Shown here in pieces: positions 48,371 to 58,475 of a stretch of DNA of 64,000 bases. Each line of letters starts with the position of its first letter. Position 1 is the first letter of the stretch. The notes under the pieces were generated by a model. It did no database searches. It worked only from the letters and a program-made list of their open reading frames with translations, and was not told the origin of the DNA. Origin of the DNA: Pseudomonas extremaustralis. Lineage in GTDB: Bacteria > Pseudomonadota > Gammaproteobacteria > Pseudomonadales > Pseudomonadaceae. The translations under genes and the position numbers were made by a program. The stretch covers positions 6,606,501 through 6,670,500 of the forward strand of contig NZ_LT629689.1 of the NCBI RefSeq assembly GCF_900102035.1, given 5' to 3'.

Positions 48371-49365
48371 TTTTCCTGCGCTCGGTAAGCTCCCGGCGTC
48401 AGTCCCGTCCACTTCTTGAACGCCCGATGGAACGCCGACGGTTCGGAAAACCCCAACTGCTCAGCGATCTCCTGCAAGGACAGATCCGCACGGCCCAGGT
48501 GATAGATGGCGATGTCCCGCCGCAATTCGTCCTTGAGTGCCTGAAAGCTGGTGCCTTCTTCGCGCAAGTGCCGGCGCAGGGTTTGCGGGCTGATATGCAG
48601 GTGTTGGGCGACGGCTTCCAGGTCTGGCCAGGGTGTGCGGTCGCGGCTCAATAGGCGCCGCAGTTGGCTGCTCAAACTGTCGCCTTCATCCGGCCGCGAC
48701 AACAAATCGGCGGGGGAACGCTCCAGGAAGTGTTTGAGGGTTCGTTCATCCTGCAATAGCGGCAGGCTCAGGTAACGGCTGGGAAACACCAGGCTGCTGT
48801 GTGATGCGCCAAATACGTGGGGGCACGGAAACAACAGGTCATATTCACTGGCGTGAGCTGGCATCGGATAGCTGAACGTGGCCTGGTACAGCCGAATGCG
48901 CTGGCCGATCAGCCAGCTGCCCAGCCGGTGCCAGATCACCAGCAGGCATTCGCTGAGGAAGTGATCCGGGTCCCATAGTTGCGAATCGTCCAGACTCAAG
49001 CGGGCCATTTCGCCTTCCTTTGTCAGCTGCCAACGCGGGCCTTGTGGGAACAGGCTATAGAACAGCAGGCCGCGTTCCAGGGCCTTCTCCAGCGTGCGGC
49101 AGTGGATCAGCGCGTGGCACATCATGGCGAAGGTGCCGCGCTTGCTCGGACCGTCGGCAAAACCCAGGTATTCGTCGTCCAGCCCCACCCAGAGCATTTG
49201 CAGCAGCCGGGTAAATTGCTCTGGCGCGATGCGGGCACGGGGTTCGGTGAGCAGCTCCGGGGTGATGCCCACTTGCAGCAGCAGGTCCGAATAATCGTAC
49301 CCGGCTCGCCGCGCACCGCCGAGGGCCGCTCGGGCGTAGTGGCTGGCGATGGTACGTTCGCGCAT
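48367..49365 (-). CDS. AraC-family transcriptional regulator upstream of dctA
   Basis: A 332-residue regulator of the OruR/'Arabinose-binding-like N-terminal' type. The N-terminal ~210 residues form the sensing domain; the C-terminal HTH pair has LEAVAQHLHISPQTLRRHLREEGTSFQALKDELRRDIA and LSLQEIAEQLGFSEPSAFHRAFKKWTGLTPGAYR. ATG 49365 (MRERTIASHYARAAL) gives the usual family start; the in-frame start at 49479 adds a low-complexity run. Homologues sit beside dctA in P. aeruginosa. It may bind the palindromes between it and dctA. Confidence 0.9.
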   Translation of the reverse strand: MRERTIASHYARAALGGARRAGYDYSDLLLQVGITPELLTEPRARIAPEQFTRLLQMLWVGLDDEYLGFADGPSKRGTFAMMCHALIHCRTLEKALERGLLFYSLFPQGPRWQLTKEGEMARLSLDDSQLWDPDHFLSECLLVIWHRLGSWLIGQRIRLYQATFSYPMPAHASEYDLLFPCPHVFGASHSSLVFPSRYLSLPLLQDERTLKHFLERSPADLLSRPDEGDSLSSQLRRLLSRDRTPWPDLEAVAQHLHISPQTLRRHLREEGTSFQALKDELRRDIAIYHLGRADLSLQEIAEQLGFSEPSAFHRAFKKWTGLTPGAYRAQEN

Positions 49366-49422
49366 GGGATGGTCTCGCCCTGGGAGTGGCGGATGGTAGT
49401 CACTCCCCGGTCGGCGCGACAA

Positions 49423-49477
49423 GGCGGATATCCGCCAAATTGTAGGACGAGATTGGCTGGTGAGGCGGAAATCCGCC
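49423..49477 (+). promoter_or_regulatory. Two palindromic upstream sites (GGCGGAWATCCGCC)
   Basis: GGCGGATATCCGCC (49423-49436) and GGCGGAAATCCGCC (49464-49477) are near-identical 14-base palindromes whose starts are 41 bases apart, near four helical turns, and 80-135 bases before the sigma-54 promoter. They look like upstream activator sites for DctD; the AraC-type regulator is the alternative. Confidence 0.55.
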
Positions 49478-49555
49478 ATCTGTATGTTCGCCTCGGAGGA
49501 TGTCCTGAATCCCCCACCCCTGATGTCTAAAGGCCGTCAGGGCGTTTCAGCAAAG

Positions 49556-49571
49556 TGGCACGGCGTTTGCG
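49556..49571 (+). promoter_or_regulatory. Sigma-54 promoter of dctA
   Basis: TGGCACGGCGTTTGCG: GG at 49557-49558 and GC at 49569-49570, ten bases between, matching TGGCAC-N5-TTGC. dctA is DctB/DctD- and RpoN-dependent in pseudomonads. Confidence 0.9.
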
Positions 49572-49705
49572 ATACACAACACAGCGCAGGCCTGGTTCTG
49601 CAGATCTCGCAAACAACAAATCCCTCCAGTGCAGGAGGGTTCGCAATTCAAGTGCCGTGGGCAATGGCGGATATTTGCCACGCGGGACGATTGAGGAACT
49701 TTGCA

Positions 49706-51037
49706 ATGACGACTCGTCAGCCAATCTACAAATCCCTGTATTTCCAGGTGATCGTTGCAATCGTTATCGGTATTTTGCTCGGTCACTTCTACCCGCAGAC
49801 GGGCGTGGCCCTCAAACCACTGGGTGACGGCTTTATCAAGCTGATCAAAATGGTCATCGCCCCGATCATCTTCTGCACCGTTGTCAGCGGTATCGCTGGC
49901 ATGCAAAGCATGAAATCGGTCGGCAAGACCGGCGGCTATGCGTTGCTGTACTTCGAGGTCGTTTCCACCATCGCGCTGCTGATCGGTCTGGTCGTGGTGA
50001 ACGTGGTGCAACCGGGCGCCGGCATGCACATCGACGTGGCCACCCTGGACGCTTCGAAAGTCGCCGCCTACGTGACTGCCGGTGCGGACCAGAGCATCGT
50101 TGGCTTCCTGCTTAACGTGATCCCGAACACCATCGTCGGCGCTTTCGCCAACGGCGACATCCTGCAAGTGCTGATGTTCTCGGTGATCTTCGGCTTCGCC
50201 CTGCATCGCCTGGGTGCCTACGGCAAGCCGGTGCTGGACTTCATCGATCGCTTCGCCCACGTGATGTTCAACATCATCAACATGATCATGAAGCTCGCCC
50301 CACTGGGTGCCTTGGGCGCCATGGCGTTCACCATCGGTGCCTACGGTGTCGGTTCCCTGGTGCAGTTGGGTCAGTTGATGATCTGCTTCTACATCACCTG
50401 CGTCCTGTTTGTGGTCGTGGTGCTTGGCGCCATCTGCCGCGCTCACGGTTTCAGCGTTCTGAAGCTGATCCGCTACATCCGCGAAGAGCTGCTGATCGTT
50501 CTGGGTACGTCGTCCTCCGAATCCGCACTGCCACGCATGCTGATCAAGATGGAGCGTCTGGGCGCGAAGAAATCCGTAGTAGGCCTGGTGATCCCGACCG
50601 GCTACTCCTTCAACCTCGACGGGACTTCGATCTACCTGACCATGGCGGCCGTGTTCATCGCCCAGGCGACCGACTCCCACATGGACATCACCCATCAGAT
50701 CACTCTGTTGCTGGTGCTGCTGCTGTCCTCCAAAGGTGCTGCTGGCGTGACCGGTAGCGGCTTTATCGTACTGGCTGCGACCCTGTCCGCTGTAGGCCAT
50801 CTGCCAGTCGCCGGCCTGGCGCTGATTCTGGGGATCGACCGCTTCATGTCCGAAGCCCGCGCGCTGACCAACCTGGTGGGTAATGCCGTTGCCACCCTCG
50901 TTGTGGCCAAGTGGGTCAAGGAATTGGACACCGACCAGCTGCACAGCGAACTGGCTTCCGGCGGTCGCGCTATCACTGATACCCGTGCAGAAGATGATCT
51001 GGGCGTGGCCGAAGGCCCTGCACCTGCCGTCAAGTAA
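49706..51037 (+). CDS. dctA: C4-dicarboxylate:H+/Na+ symporter DctA
   Basis: A 443-residue glutamate-transporter-fold carrier for succinate, fumarate and malate. Hairpin 1 has [15 protein letters not shown]7 has [10 protein letters not shown], and hairpin 2 [19 protein letters not shown] 49706 gives [20 protein letters not shown] and is preceded by TGAGGAAC; the longer in-frame opening from 49460 crosses the promoter. Transcribed from the sigma-54 promoter upstream, so probably induced by C4-dicarboxylates. Confidence 0.97.
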   Translation: MTTRQPIYKSLYFQVIVAIVIGILLGHFYPQTGVALKPLGDGFIKLIKMVIAPIIFCTVVSGIAGMQSMKSVGKTGGYALLYFEVVSTIALLIGLVVVNVVQPGAGMHIDVATLDASKVAAYVTAGADQSIVGFLLNVIPNTIVGAFANGDILQVLMFSVIFGFALHRLGAYGKPVLDFIDRFAHVMFNIINMIMKLAPLGALGAMAFTIGAYGVGSLVQLGQLMICFYITCVLFVVVVLGAICRAHGFSVLKLIRYIREELLIVLGTSSSESALPRMLIKMERLGAKKSVVGLVIPTGYSFNLDGTSIYLTMAAVFIAQATDSHMDITHQITLLLVLLLSSKGAAGVTGSGFIVLAATLSAVGHLPVAGLALILGIDRFMSEARALTNLVGNAVATLVVAKWVKELDTDQLHSELASGGRAITDTRAEDDLGVAEGPAPAVK

Positions 51038-51073
51038 CTCGCTGATGGCGTGAACTCACGCCGGCCGCAACCC

Positions 51074-51104
51074 GCAAACGCCCCGACTGGTTCGGGGCGT
51101 TTGC
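51074..51104 (+). terminator. dctA terminator
   Basis: GCAAACGCCCCGA and TCGGGGCGTTTGC form a perfect 13-bp stem with a 5-base loop; there is no long U-run after it. Confidence 0.8.
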
Positions 51105-51285
51105 ATATGTGTCCGGCCACTCTTGCACTGTTTTGATTTACAGTAACTCATCACTTCATTAATTCGGTGGGGCCTGTATCGATGACAGGGCCTGTTGTCT
51201 TTGCCGATAAAATTCGCGCCGCTCAAGGCGTTCTGACCGCAGTTATCAAGCGGGCATTTTTGCTGGAACACTTGCAGGAGGGTGC

Positions 51286-52272
51286 ATGGACAGTGTTGAT
51301 TTGAATGTCCTGCGCAGCGTGCTCGAATGGCGCCGCGCCGGGCAGCAAGTGGTGTTGTACAGCGTGGTCCAGACCTGGGGCAGTGCGCCGCGCCCGCCGG
51401 GTGCCATGTTGGCGCTGAGGGGCGATGGCGTGGTGATCGGCTCGGTGTCCGGTGGCTGTATCGAGGACGACTTGATCGCACGCCTGCAGGATGGTCGCCT
51501 GGCGAAAGATGGGCCGCCGGTGCAGTTGATCACCTACGGTGTGACCCGCGATGAGGCGGCGCGATTCGGCCTGCCTTGCGGGGGCACCCTGCGCCTGACC
51601 GAAGAGCGGGTCGAGGATTGGGCCTGGGTAGCGCAGTTGCTGGAGCGTTGTGAAGCCCATGAAATTGTCGCGCGCGAGCTGGACCTGGCCACCGGCGTCG
51701 TGAGCTTGAGCGGGGCGAGCAAGAGCGACGTCGTCACGTTTGACGGCGAGCGCCTGCGCGCGATCTACGGGCCGCGCTGGCGCTTGTTGTTGATCGGCGC
51801 CGGGCAGTTGTCGCGGTACGTGGCGCAAATGGCGCGCCTGTTGGATTTCGAAGTATTGATCTGCGACCCGCGCGAAGAGTTCGTCTACGGCTGGGAAGAG
51901 CAACATGGCCGCTTTGTGCCCGGCATGCCTGATGAGGCGGTGCTGAATATCCAGACCGACGAACGCACCGCCGTCGTCTGCCTGACCCACGATCCGCGCC
52001 TGGATGACATGGCGTTGCTCACGGCCTTGAATTCCAATGCGTTCTACATCGGCGCACTGGGGTCGAGGGTCAATAGCCAGAAACGGCGTGAAAATCTCGC
52101 TGCGCTGGGGTTGTCTGCCGACGCTATTGCGCGTTTGCATGGGCCGATCGGCTTGCATATCGGCAGTCATACGCCCTCTGAGATTGCTTTGTCGCTGCTG
52201 GCGGAAATTGTCGCGATCAAGAATGGCGTGGCGCCGATGCAGAAAAAGCCGTTGCAGGTGGCAGCGCCGTGA
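51286..52272 (+). CDS. XdhC-family molybdoenzyme maturation protein
   Basis: A 328-residue XdhC/CoxI-type protein that binds molybdenum cofactor, helps add the terminal sulfur and inserts it into xanthine-dehydrogenase-like enzymes. N-terminal XdhC domain with SAPRPPGAMLAL and VSGGCIEDDLIARL; C-terminal NAD-binding-like Rossmann domain (LLIGAGQLSRYVAQMARLLDFEVLICDPR). No molybdenum hydroxylase is adjacent. It is coupled to the next gene by a GTGA overlap. Confidence 0.9.
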   Translation: MDSVDLNVLRSVLEWRRAGQQVVLYSVVQTWGSAPRPPGAMLALRGDGVVIGSVSGGCIEDDLIARLQDGRLAKDGPPVQLITYGVTRDEAARFGLPCGGTLRLTEERVEDWAWVAQLLERCEAHEIVARELDLATGVVSLSGASKSDVVTFDGERLRAIYGPRWRLLLIGAGQLSRYVAQMARLLDFEVLICDPREEFVYGWEEQHGRFVPGMPDEAVLNIQTDERTAVVCLTHDPRLDDMALLTALNSNAFYIGALGSRVNSQKRRENLAALGLSADAIARLHGPIGLHIGSHTPSEIALSLLAEIVAIKNGVAPMQKKPLQVAAP

Positions 52273-52853
52273 ATATCACGGCGATTGTGCTGGCGGCCGG
52301 GCAGGGCAGTCGCTTCAGGGCAGAGAAGGGGGCGGATCAGGATAAGTTGTTGGTCGATTGTGTCGGCCGGGATGGGGTGACGCGGCCCGTGATCGAGCAG
52401 GTGCTGACGAATTTGCCTCGGCGCATTGTCAATCGCTGGCTGGTGACCACACCGGAGCGCAGTGAGGTTATCCGACTGGCGCAGGCGTATGGCTGCCAGG
52501 TCTTGCTGGTGCACTCGACAGGCATGGGCGACAGCATTGCAGCGGGGGTTGCGGCCAGCGCCTCAGCGCAGGGGTGGTTGGTGGTGCTGGGGGATATGCC
52601 GTTCATTCAATCCTCGAGTATCGAGCGGGTGATTGAGGCGGCGGCGGTGGATGCCATCAGTGTGCCGGTACACGCGGGTGAATATGGGCACCCGGTGGCA
52701 TTTGGTCGGGACTTCGGGCCGCATTTGAGGGCGCTCACCGGTGATCGTGGCGCCAAACCGTTATTTGCCCAGGCAACCGTGCACGAAGTCGACGTGGCAG
52801 ACCCTGGCATCTTCTGGGATGTGGATGTACCGCAGTTGTTGCAGTACCGCTAA
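52269..52853 (+). CDS. MobA/MocA-like nucleotidyltransferase
   Basis: A 194-residue NTP-transferase with the nucleotide-binding N-terminus IVLAAGQGSRFRAEKG(ADQDKLL) and VVLGDMPFI, which places it with MocA/MobA-type enzymes that add CMP or GMP to molybdopterin. Start GTG 52269 overlaps the xdhC stop. The insertion between the usual GxGxRxG-like loop and K suggests the CoxI/MocA branch. The pair probably serves a molybdenum hydroxylase elsewhere in the genome. Confidence 0.88.
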   Translation: MNITAIVLAAGQGSRFRAEKGADQDKLLVDCVGRDGVTRPVIEQVLTNLPRRIVNRWLVTTPERSEVIRLAQAYGCQVLLVHSTGMGDSIAAGVAASASAQGWLVVLGDMPFIQSSSIERVIEAAAVDAISVPVHAGEYGHPVAFGRDFGPHLRALTGDRGAKPLFAQATVHEVDVADPGIFWDVDVPQLLQYR

Positions 52854-52865
52854 CCGGGCAGACAT

Positions 52866-52902
52866 AAAAAAGCCCCGCCTGATCGCTCAGGCGGGGCTTT
52901 TT
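52866..52902. terminator. Bidirectional terminator between the mobA-like gene and rne
   Basis: AAAAAGCCCCGCCTGA and TCAGGCGGGGCTTTTT form a perfect 16-bp stem with a TCGC loop and A/T runs on both sides. Confidence 0.95.
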
Positions 52903-52916
52903 AGTGGCTGATGGAA

Positions 52917-55900
52917 TCAGGCGAGGGGTTTAGGCTCGTGCTCTGCTTCCAGGGCCTTTGGGGTGTGCTCTGCCACGTCTTCAACGGAACCTGGGGTCGC
53001 GTCAACGATGGAGGCAGTATGCTCAACCGGGGCTGGTGCTTGTGCCGCAGCAGCGGCGGCGGCCTCGGCTTCCTTGCGGCGACGACGCACTTCACGTGGA
53101 TCGTTCGGTGCACGACCATTTTCGGTCAGGGCGCTGGCGGGCGCTGCTTCAACCACCGGAGCGGCGACTTCGGCAACCACTGGCGCTTCAACCACGGGTG
53201 CAGGTTCTGCTACCACGACCGGAGCGGCTTCAACCACTTCGGCCACCGGTGCTGGCGCTTCTTCTACCACAGGGGCAGGCGCTGGTGCTTCAACCGGAGC
53301 GGCCGGTTCGGCAGTCCACTGGAAGGCGGTCTGTTCTTCGCGAACTTCACGCACTGCCGGGGCGGCCTCTTCTACGACCGGTGCATGCACCACGGCTTCA
53401 ACCACTGGCGCGGGCTCAACGGCAGCCACTTCGACTTCAGGTTCGGCCTCGCGAACCGGTGCCACTTCCACTTCAGGAACCACTGGGGCTTCGATTGGGG
53501 TCGTGGCTTCCACCACCGGCGCTTCAACTGCTGGGGTTTCAACAGCCGGTGCTTGTACGGCAGCGGTTTCTTCGACAGCGGCAGTGGCGCGTTCAGCCTG
53601 CTCGTGGGCCTGGGCTTCAGCTGGCGCGCTGATGACCGAGCTGGCAACGGCTGCGGTAACGGCCAGGCCGGCAGCCAGTTCGGTGCCGGTTGGCTCGCTG
53701 GTAGCGGCTTCTGCGTTCTCGCCGGACTCTTCCGAGCCTTCGATCACATTGCCATTGGCATCGCGTTGACGCTCGCGACGGTTGCTGCGACGACGCTGGC
53801 CACGGGAGCGGCGGCGTGGACGATCGCCTTCGGCGTTGTCCTGGCCGTCTTCCTGCAGTTGCTCTTCGCCAGTCAGCACTTCTTCTTCGCTGGCGGCAGC
53901 GGCCTGCTCGGTACGCGGTTGACGCTCTTCACGCGGTGCGCGTGGCTGGCGTTCTTCGCGCGGCGGGCGAGCCGGGCGTTCTTCAGTGGTGGCAACGGCA
54001 GCGACGGCACCGGTGGCAGCGGCTGGCGCGGCATCCAGTGGTTCGCGCAGTTCACGCACACGTTCTTCACGCTCGCCACGGGGCTTGCGATCTTCGCGCG
54101 GAGCACGTGGTGGGCGTGGTGCCCGCTCTTCGCGCGGTGCGCGTTCTTCGCGGGCTACGGTCGTCGGGGTCTCTTCACGGGCTTCGCGAGGCGCACGCTC
54201 TTCACGGGGTGCGCGCTCTTCACGCGGTGCACGTTCTTCGCGTGGTTTGCGCTCTTCGTCACGGCGACCGTTGCGGTTACGGCTCTGCTGACGACCGTTG
54301 CGACGCTCTTCGTTACGCGCCGGACGCTCGGTGACCGGTTTTTCGACCACAACCGGTGCCGCAGGCTCTTCCTTGCTGGCGAACAGGCTGACCAGCGACT
54401 TCACCAGGCCCTTGAACAGGCTTGGCTCCGGCATTGCGGCCGGTGGGGCTACTGGCGCTGCGACTTCAACCGGCATCGGTGCGTTGGCGCGGGCCGGTGC
54501 GGTCTTCACGGCCGCTTCCTGGCGAACCAGGGTACGGGTCGCGGCGGCTGGCTGGACTTCTTCCACTTCGGCCGCGGCCGCGGCGATTTCGTAGCTGGAC
54601 TGGCCGCTGTGGGCTTCCGGGCTGTCATCGCGCAGGCGTTGTACTTCGAAGTGCGGTGTTTCCAGGTGATCGTTCGGCAGGATGACGATACGGGCACGGG
54701 TGCGCAGTTCGATCTTGGTGATCGAGTTGCGTTTTTCGTTGAGCAGGAAGGCGGCGACCGGAATCGGCACTTGCGCGCGGACTTCGGCGGTGCGGTCTTT
54801 CAGGGCTTCTTCTTCGATCAGGCGCAGGATCGCCAGGGACAACGATTCAACGTCACGGATAATGCCGGTGCCGTTGCAACGCGGGCAGACGATGCCGCTG
54901 CTCTCGCCCAGGGAAGGACGCAGGCGCTGACGGGACATTTCCAGCAGGCCGAAGCGCGAGATGCGGCCAACCTGCACACGGGCACGGTCGGCTTCGAGGC
55001 ATTCGCGGACTTTTTCTTCCACGGCGCGCTGGTTCTTGGCTGGGGTCATGTCGATGAAGTCGATCACGATCAGGCCGCCGATATCACGCAGGCGCAGCTG
55101 GCGGGCGATTTCCTCAGCCGCTTCCAGGTTGGTCTGCAGGGCGGTTTCTTCGATGTCGCTACCTTTCGTGGCGCGCGCCGAGTTGATGTCGATGGACACC
55201 AGGGCTTCGGTCGGGTCGATCACGATGGAGCCGCCGGAAGGCAGTTCGACCACGCGCTGGAAGGCGGTCTCGATCTGGCTTTCGATCTGGAAACGGTTGA
55301 ACAGCGGAACGCTGTCTTCGTACAGCTTGATCTTGCTGGCGTACTGCGGCATCACCTGGCGGATGAAGGTCAGGGCTTCGTCCTGGGCTTCAACGCTGTC
55401 GATCAGCACTTCACCGATGTCCTGGCGCAGGTAATCGCGGATGGCGCGGATGATCACGTTGCTTTCCTGATAGATCAGGAACGGCGCGGAACGATCCAGG
55501 GACGCTTCTTTGATGGCGGTCCACAGTTGCAGCAGGTAGTCGAGGTCCCACTGCATTTCTTCGCTGCTGCGGCCAAGGCCGGCAGTGCGAACGATCAGGC
55601 CCATGTCGGCCGGAGCGACCAAACCGTTCAGCGCTTCACGCAGTTCGTTGCGCTCTTCGCCTTCGATGCGACGGGAAATGCCGCCGGCACGTGGGTTGTT
55701 GGGCATCAGGACCAGGTAACGGCCGGCCAGGCTGATGAAGGTGGTGAGGGCCGCGCCCTTGTTGCCACGTTCTTCTTTTTCGACCTGAACGATGACTTCC
55801 TGGCCTTCGCTCAGGACGTCCTTGATGTTCACGCGGCCTTCGGGGGCTTTCTTGAAGTATTCGCGGGAGATTTCTTTGAGTGGCAGGAAGCCGTGGCGCT

Positions 55901-56087
55901 CGGAGCCGAAATCGACAAAGGCAGCCTCAAGGCTTGGTTCGATGCGAGTAATACGGCCTTTATAGATGTTGGCCTTCTTTTGCTCGCGTGCACCGGATTC
56001 GATGTCCAGGTCGTAGAGGCGTTGGCCATCTACCAGTGCAACACGCAACTCTTCGGGTTGAGTTGCGTTAATCAGCATTCTTTTCAT
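52917..56087 (-). CDS. rne: Ribonuclease E
   Basis: A 1056-residue endoribonuclease that processes rRNA and tRNA and starts mRNA decay. The N-terminal catalytic half has the S1 domain (about 35-125), magnesium-binding aspartates in [10 protein letters not shown] and [10 protein letters not shown], and the zinc-link CPRCNGTG near residue 400. The C-terminal half from ~530 is disordered: Arg-rich segments ([10 protein letters not shown]) followed by Ala/Val/Pro/Glu repeats (PVVEAP), the degradosome scaffold. ATG 56087 starts [17 protein letters not shown], the family start; the longer frame from 56135 does not. Its leader is long, suggesting the autoregulation known for rne. Confidence 0.95.
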   Translation of the reverse strand: MKRMLINATQPEELRVALVDGQRLYDLDIESGAREQKKANIYKGRITRIEPSLEAAFVDFGSERHGFLPLKEISREYFKKAPEGRVNIKDVLSEGQEVIVQVEKEERGNKGAALTTFISLAGRYLVLMPNNPRAGGISRRIEGEERNELREALNGLVAPADMGLIVRTAGLGRSSEEMQWDLDYLLQLWTAIKEASLDRSAPFLIYQESNVIIRAIRDYLRQDIGEVLIDSVEAQDEALTFIRQVMPQYASKIKLYEDSVPLFNRFQIESQIETAFQRVVELPSGGSIVIDPTEALVSIDINSARATKGSDIEETALQTNLEAAEEIARQLRLRDIGGLIVIDFIDMTPAKNQRAVEEKVRECLEADRARVQVGRISRFGLLEMSRQRLRPSLGESSGIVCPRCNGTGIIRDVESLSLAILRLIEEEALKDRTAEVRAQVPIPVAAFLLNEKRNSITKIELRTRARIVILPNDHLETPHFEVQRLRDDSPEAHSGQSSYEIAAAAAEVEEVQPAAATRTLVRQEAAVKTAPARANAPMPVEVAAPVAPPAAMPEPSLFKGLVKSLVSLFASKEEPAAPVVVEKPVTERPARNEERRNGRQQSRNRNGRRDEERKPREERAPREERAPREERAPREAREETPTTVAREERAPREERAPRPPRAPREDRKPRGEREERVRELREPLDAAPAAATGAVAAVATTEERPARPPREERQPRAPREERQPRTEQAAAASEEEVLTGEEQLQEDGQDNAEGDRPRRRSRGQRRRSNRRERQRDANGNVIEGSEESGENAEAATSEPTGTELAAGLAVTAAVASSVISAPAEAQAHEQAERATAAVEETAAVQAPAVETPAVEAPVVEATTPIEAPVVPEVEVAPVREAEPEVEVAAVEPAPVVEAVVHAPVVEEAAPAVREVREEQTAFQWTAEPAAPVEAPAPAPVVEEAPAPVAEVVEAAPVVVAEPAPVVEAPVVAEVAAPVVEAAPASALTENGRAPNDPREVRRRRKEAEAAAAAAAQAPAPVEHTASIVDATPGSVEDVAEHTPKALEAEHEPKPLA

Positions 56088-56845
56088 GTTGTACCGTCGG
56101 TTTCCGGGCTGCCGGAAACGGCGTTCGGCACACACGACTTCTCACGGTCGGTGTCAGGTGCGTCAAGAGTGGTTGGCCACTCCAGTGTCCAGCTAAATCG
56201 GCCAATTGGGCCGGTATCGCGACGGACGCGTCCTGCTTGTTAGCGGCGGTGACAAAGGCACCACTTCAACAAAAGCTAAGGTCAGGAGGAGGAATCAACC
56301 GGCGACTGTGGACGAGATGAAGCGTCTAAATATAAGCCTAGTGCTACACGGTCCGACGGTTGTGCATCTCCACCCTACACGTATCCCTGATAATTCGGGT
56401 GCTGCCGCGCGCAGAATCCGCAGCGGGTTGGCATTTACCGTGTTCTCCAATGGGGAGTCCACGCTCATGGCTAAACAAGACCGAGTGCGGGCGATTGCGC
56501 TCTCACTCGGCTCTTAACAGGCGTTGTTTCCGAAGCATTCGCCATGGACTGGCTCAAGACTGACTGCACTTTGTGAACTGGCCGTAAATATCGGCACGGA
56601 AGGCGAGTATTCACTCTGCTTCCTGCGCTCGCTTCAGGCCTCATGTCACCTGCGCTTGTTACAATCTCAAGCCTTCCTAGGTGGCGAAAGCCCCGTAGGA
56701 CGGCCTCGCGTCCTGATGAATTGCGATGGTCAGGGCCGGCAGTTTGCCGCAAGTCCTCTGTCCAGGCCGCTTTTGGCGGCGTTCGCGACTATAGCAGCAA
56801 TGATTAAGTGCTTCAATTCCATAAAAAATTGTTATCATCGCCGCC
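56088..56845. other. Divergent rne-rluC intergenic region
   Basis: 758 bases. The part next to rne is probably its long 5' leader, through which RNase E controls its own mRNA. TAAATATAAGCCTAG and AATGATTAAGTGC are AT-rich spots that could hold promoters for the two genes. Plus-strand open frames here lack ribosome-binding sites and conserved features. Confidence 0.5.
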
Positions 56846-57805
56846 ATGACGACTACCGCCCCCCAGACCCCCAGCGTACAGCTGCTCGAGGTCTCGCCGG
56901 AATATGCCGGCCAACGCATTGACAATTTCCTCCTGGCCAGGCTCAAAGGCGTGCCCAAGACCTTGATTTACCGCATTTTGCGTAAAGGCGAAGTGCGCGT
57001 GAACAAGGGGCGGATCAAGCCCGAGTACAAGTTGCAGGCGGGCGATATCGTTCGTGTGCCGCCGGTACGCGTGCCTGAGCGTGATGAGCCTGTGCCGTTG
57101 GCCCAGGGCCTGTTGCAGCGTCTTGAGGCGTCGATTGTCTTCGAAGACAACAAGCTGATCGTGATCAACAAGCCCTGCGGTATCGCCGTTCATGGCGGCA
57201 GTGGCCTGAGTTTTGGCGTGATCGAAGCCTTTCGCCAGTTGCGCCCGGATGCCAAGGAGCTGGAACTGGTTCATCGTCTGGACCGCGACACCTCCGGCCT
57301 GCTGATGATCGCCAAGAAGCGCAGCATGTTGCGCCATCTGCACACGGCCTTGCGGGGCGATGGTGTGGACAAGCGCTATATGGCGCTGGTGCGCGGCCAC
57401 TGGGCCAGCTCGATCAAGAGCGTCCGTGCGCCGTTGCAGAAGAGCAATCTGCGTTCCGGCGAGCGCATGGTCGAAGTGGATGAGGAGGGCAAAGAGGCCC
57501 TGACCCTGTTCAAGGTGCTGCGTCGCTTTGGCGACTTCGCTACCCTGGTGGAGGCCAAGCCGGTCACCGGTCGTACTCACCAGATTCGCGTACATACCTT
57601 GCACGCGGGCCATTGCATCGCCGGTGATACCAAGTACGGCGACGAGGATTTCTCCAAGGAAATCCGTGATCTGGGCGGTAAACGCCTGTTCCTGCATGCC
57701 TATATGCTCACTGTGCCGTTGCCCGATGGCGGCGAATTGAAGCTACAGGCGCCGGTCGATGAGATGTGGGCCAAGACCGTGGAGCGCTTGAGTGTCGCGC
57801 CTTGA
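56846..57805 (+). CDS. rluC: 23S rRNA pseudouridine(955/2504/2580) synthase RluC
   Basis: A 319-residue pseudouridine synthase. An N-terminal S4 RNA-binding domain ([37 protein letters not shown], ~35-75) is followed by the RluA-type catalytic domain with the aspartate in [11 protein letters not shown] at ~145. It opens divergent from rne. The next gene begins inside its 3' end (14-base overlap). Confidence 0.95.
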   Translation: MTTTAPQTPSVQLLEVSPEYAGQRIDNFLLARLKGVPKTLIYRILRKGEVRVNKGRIKPEYKLQAGDIVRVPPVRVPERDEPVPLAQGLLQRLEASIVFEDNKLIVINKPCGIAVHGGSGLSFGVIEAFRQLRPDAKELELVHRLDRDTSGLLMIAKKRSMLRHLHTALRGDGVDKRYMALVRGHWASSIKSVRAPLQKSNLRSGERMVEVDEEGKEALTLFKVLRRFGDFATLVEAKPVTGRTHQIRVHTLHAGHCIAGDTKYGDEDFSKEIRDLGGKRLFLHAYMLTVPLPDGGELKLQAPVDEMWAKTVERLSVAP

Positions 57806-58454
57806 TTACAAGCTACTGATTTTCGATTGGGACGGTACCCTGGCCAACTCCATTGGTCGGATCGTTGAATCGATGCATGTGGCGTCGACACGCTCGGGTT
57901 TCGAGCTGTGCAGCGACCTGGCGGTCAAGGGCATCATCGGCCTGGGTTTGCCTGAAGCGATCCGCACCCTGTACCCGCAGATCGGCGACGATGAGCTGGT
58001 GGCGTTCCGCGACCATTACGCCGATCACTACATTGCGCTGGAGGCCGAGCCCTCGCCGCTGTTTGATGGTGTGGTGCAATCCCTGGAGGCATTTCGCGCC
58101 GAGGGTTATCACCTTGCTGTCGCGACCGGCAAGGCGCGTCGCGGCCTGGATCGGGTGCTCAAGGCGCACGGTTGGGAAGATTATTTCGACATCACCCGCG
58201 CCGCCGATGAAGCCGCCAGCAAGCCCCATCCTCTGATGTTGGAGCAGATCCTGGCACATTGTGGTGTGTCGCCGCGCCAGGCGTTGATGGTGGGCGATGC
58301 GTCTTTCGATCTGATGATGGCGCGCAACGCTGGCATGGACAGCGTGGCGGTGAGCTACGGCGCCCAGTCTGGCGAAGCTTTGCAGCAATACGAGCCCAGG
58401 CTGACGATCGATCATTTTTCCGAGTTGCAGGCCTGGCTTGGCCGGGCTCAATAA
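57792..58454 (+). CDS. HAD-superfamily phosphatase (Gph-like)
   Basis: A 220-residue HAD hydrolase with nucleophile DWDGTLANS (residue ~11), cap domain, and motifs II-IV ([29 protein letters not shown]). Phosphoglycolate phosphatase or a related small-metabolite phosphatase is likely. GTG start at 57792, 14 bases inside rluC, implies coupling; the next gene follows after 21 bases. Confidence 0.9.
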   Translation: MSRLDYKLLIFDWDGTLANSIGRIVESMHVASTRSGFELCSDLAVKGIIGLGLPEAIRTLYPQIGDDELVAFRDHYADHYIALEAEPSPLFDGVVQSLEAFRAEGYHLAVATGKARRGLDRVLKAHGWEDYFDITRAADEAASKPHPLMLEQILAHCGVSPRQALMVGDASFDLMMARNAGMDSVAVSYGAQSGEALQQYEPRLTIDHFSELQAWLGRAQ

Positions 58455-58475
58455 GTCTTTGCTGGGGTTGATGGC

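Larger units (their letters stand above)
49366..49705. other. Regulatory region between the AraC-type gene and dctA
   Basis: 340 bases holding two palindromic sites and a sigma-54 promoter (annotated separately). A third, half-decayed copy GGCGGATATTTGCC is at 49666-49679, after the promoter. No gene is present. Confidence 0.6.

Noticed and set aside
54000-56243. Gly/Arg/Phe-rich plus-strand frames opposite rne
   Set aside because: They mirror the low-complexity tail of RNase E; no supporting signals.
56206-56517. Plus-strand 103-residue frame in the rne-rluC gap
   Set aside because: No ribosome-binding site and no recognisable domain; more likely part of the rne leader region.
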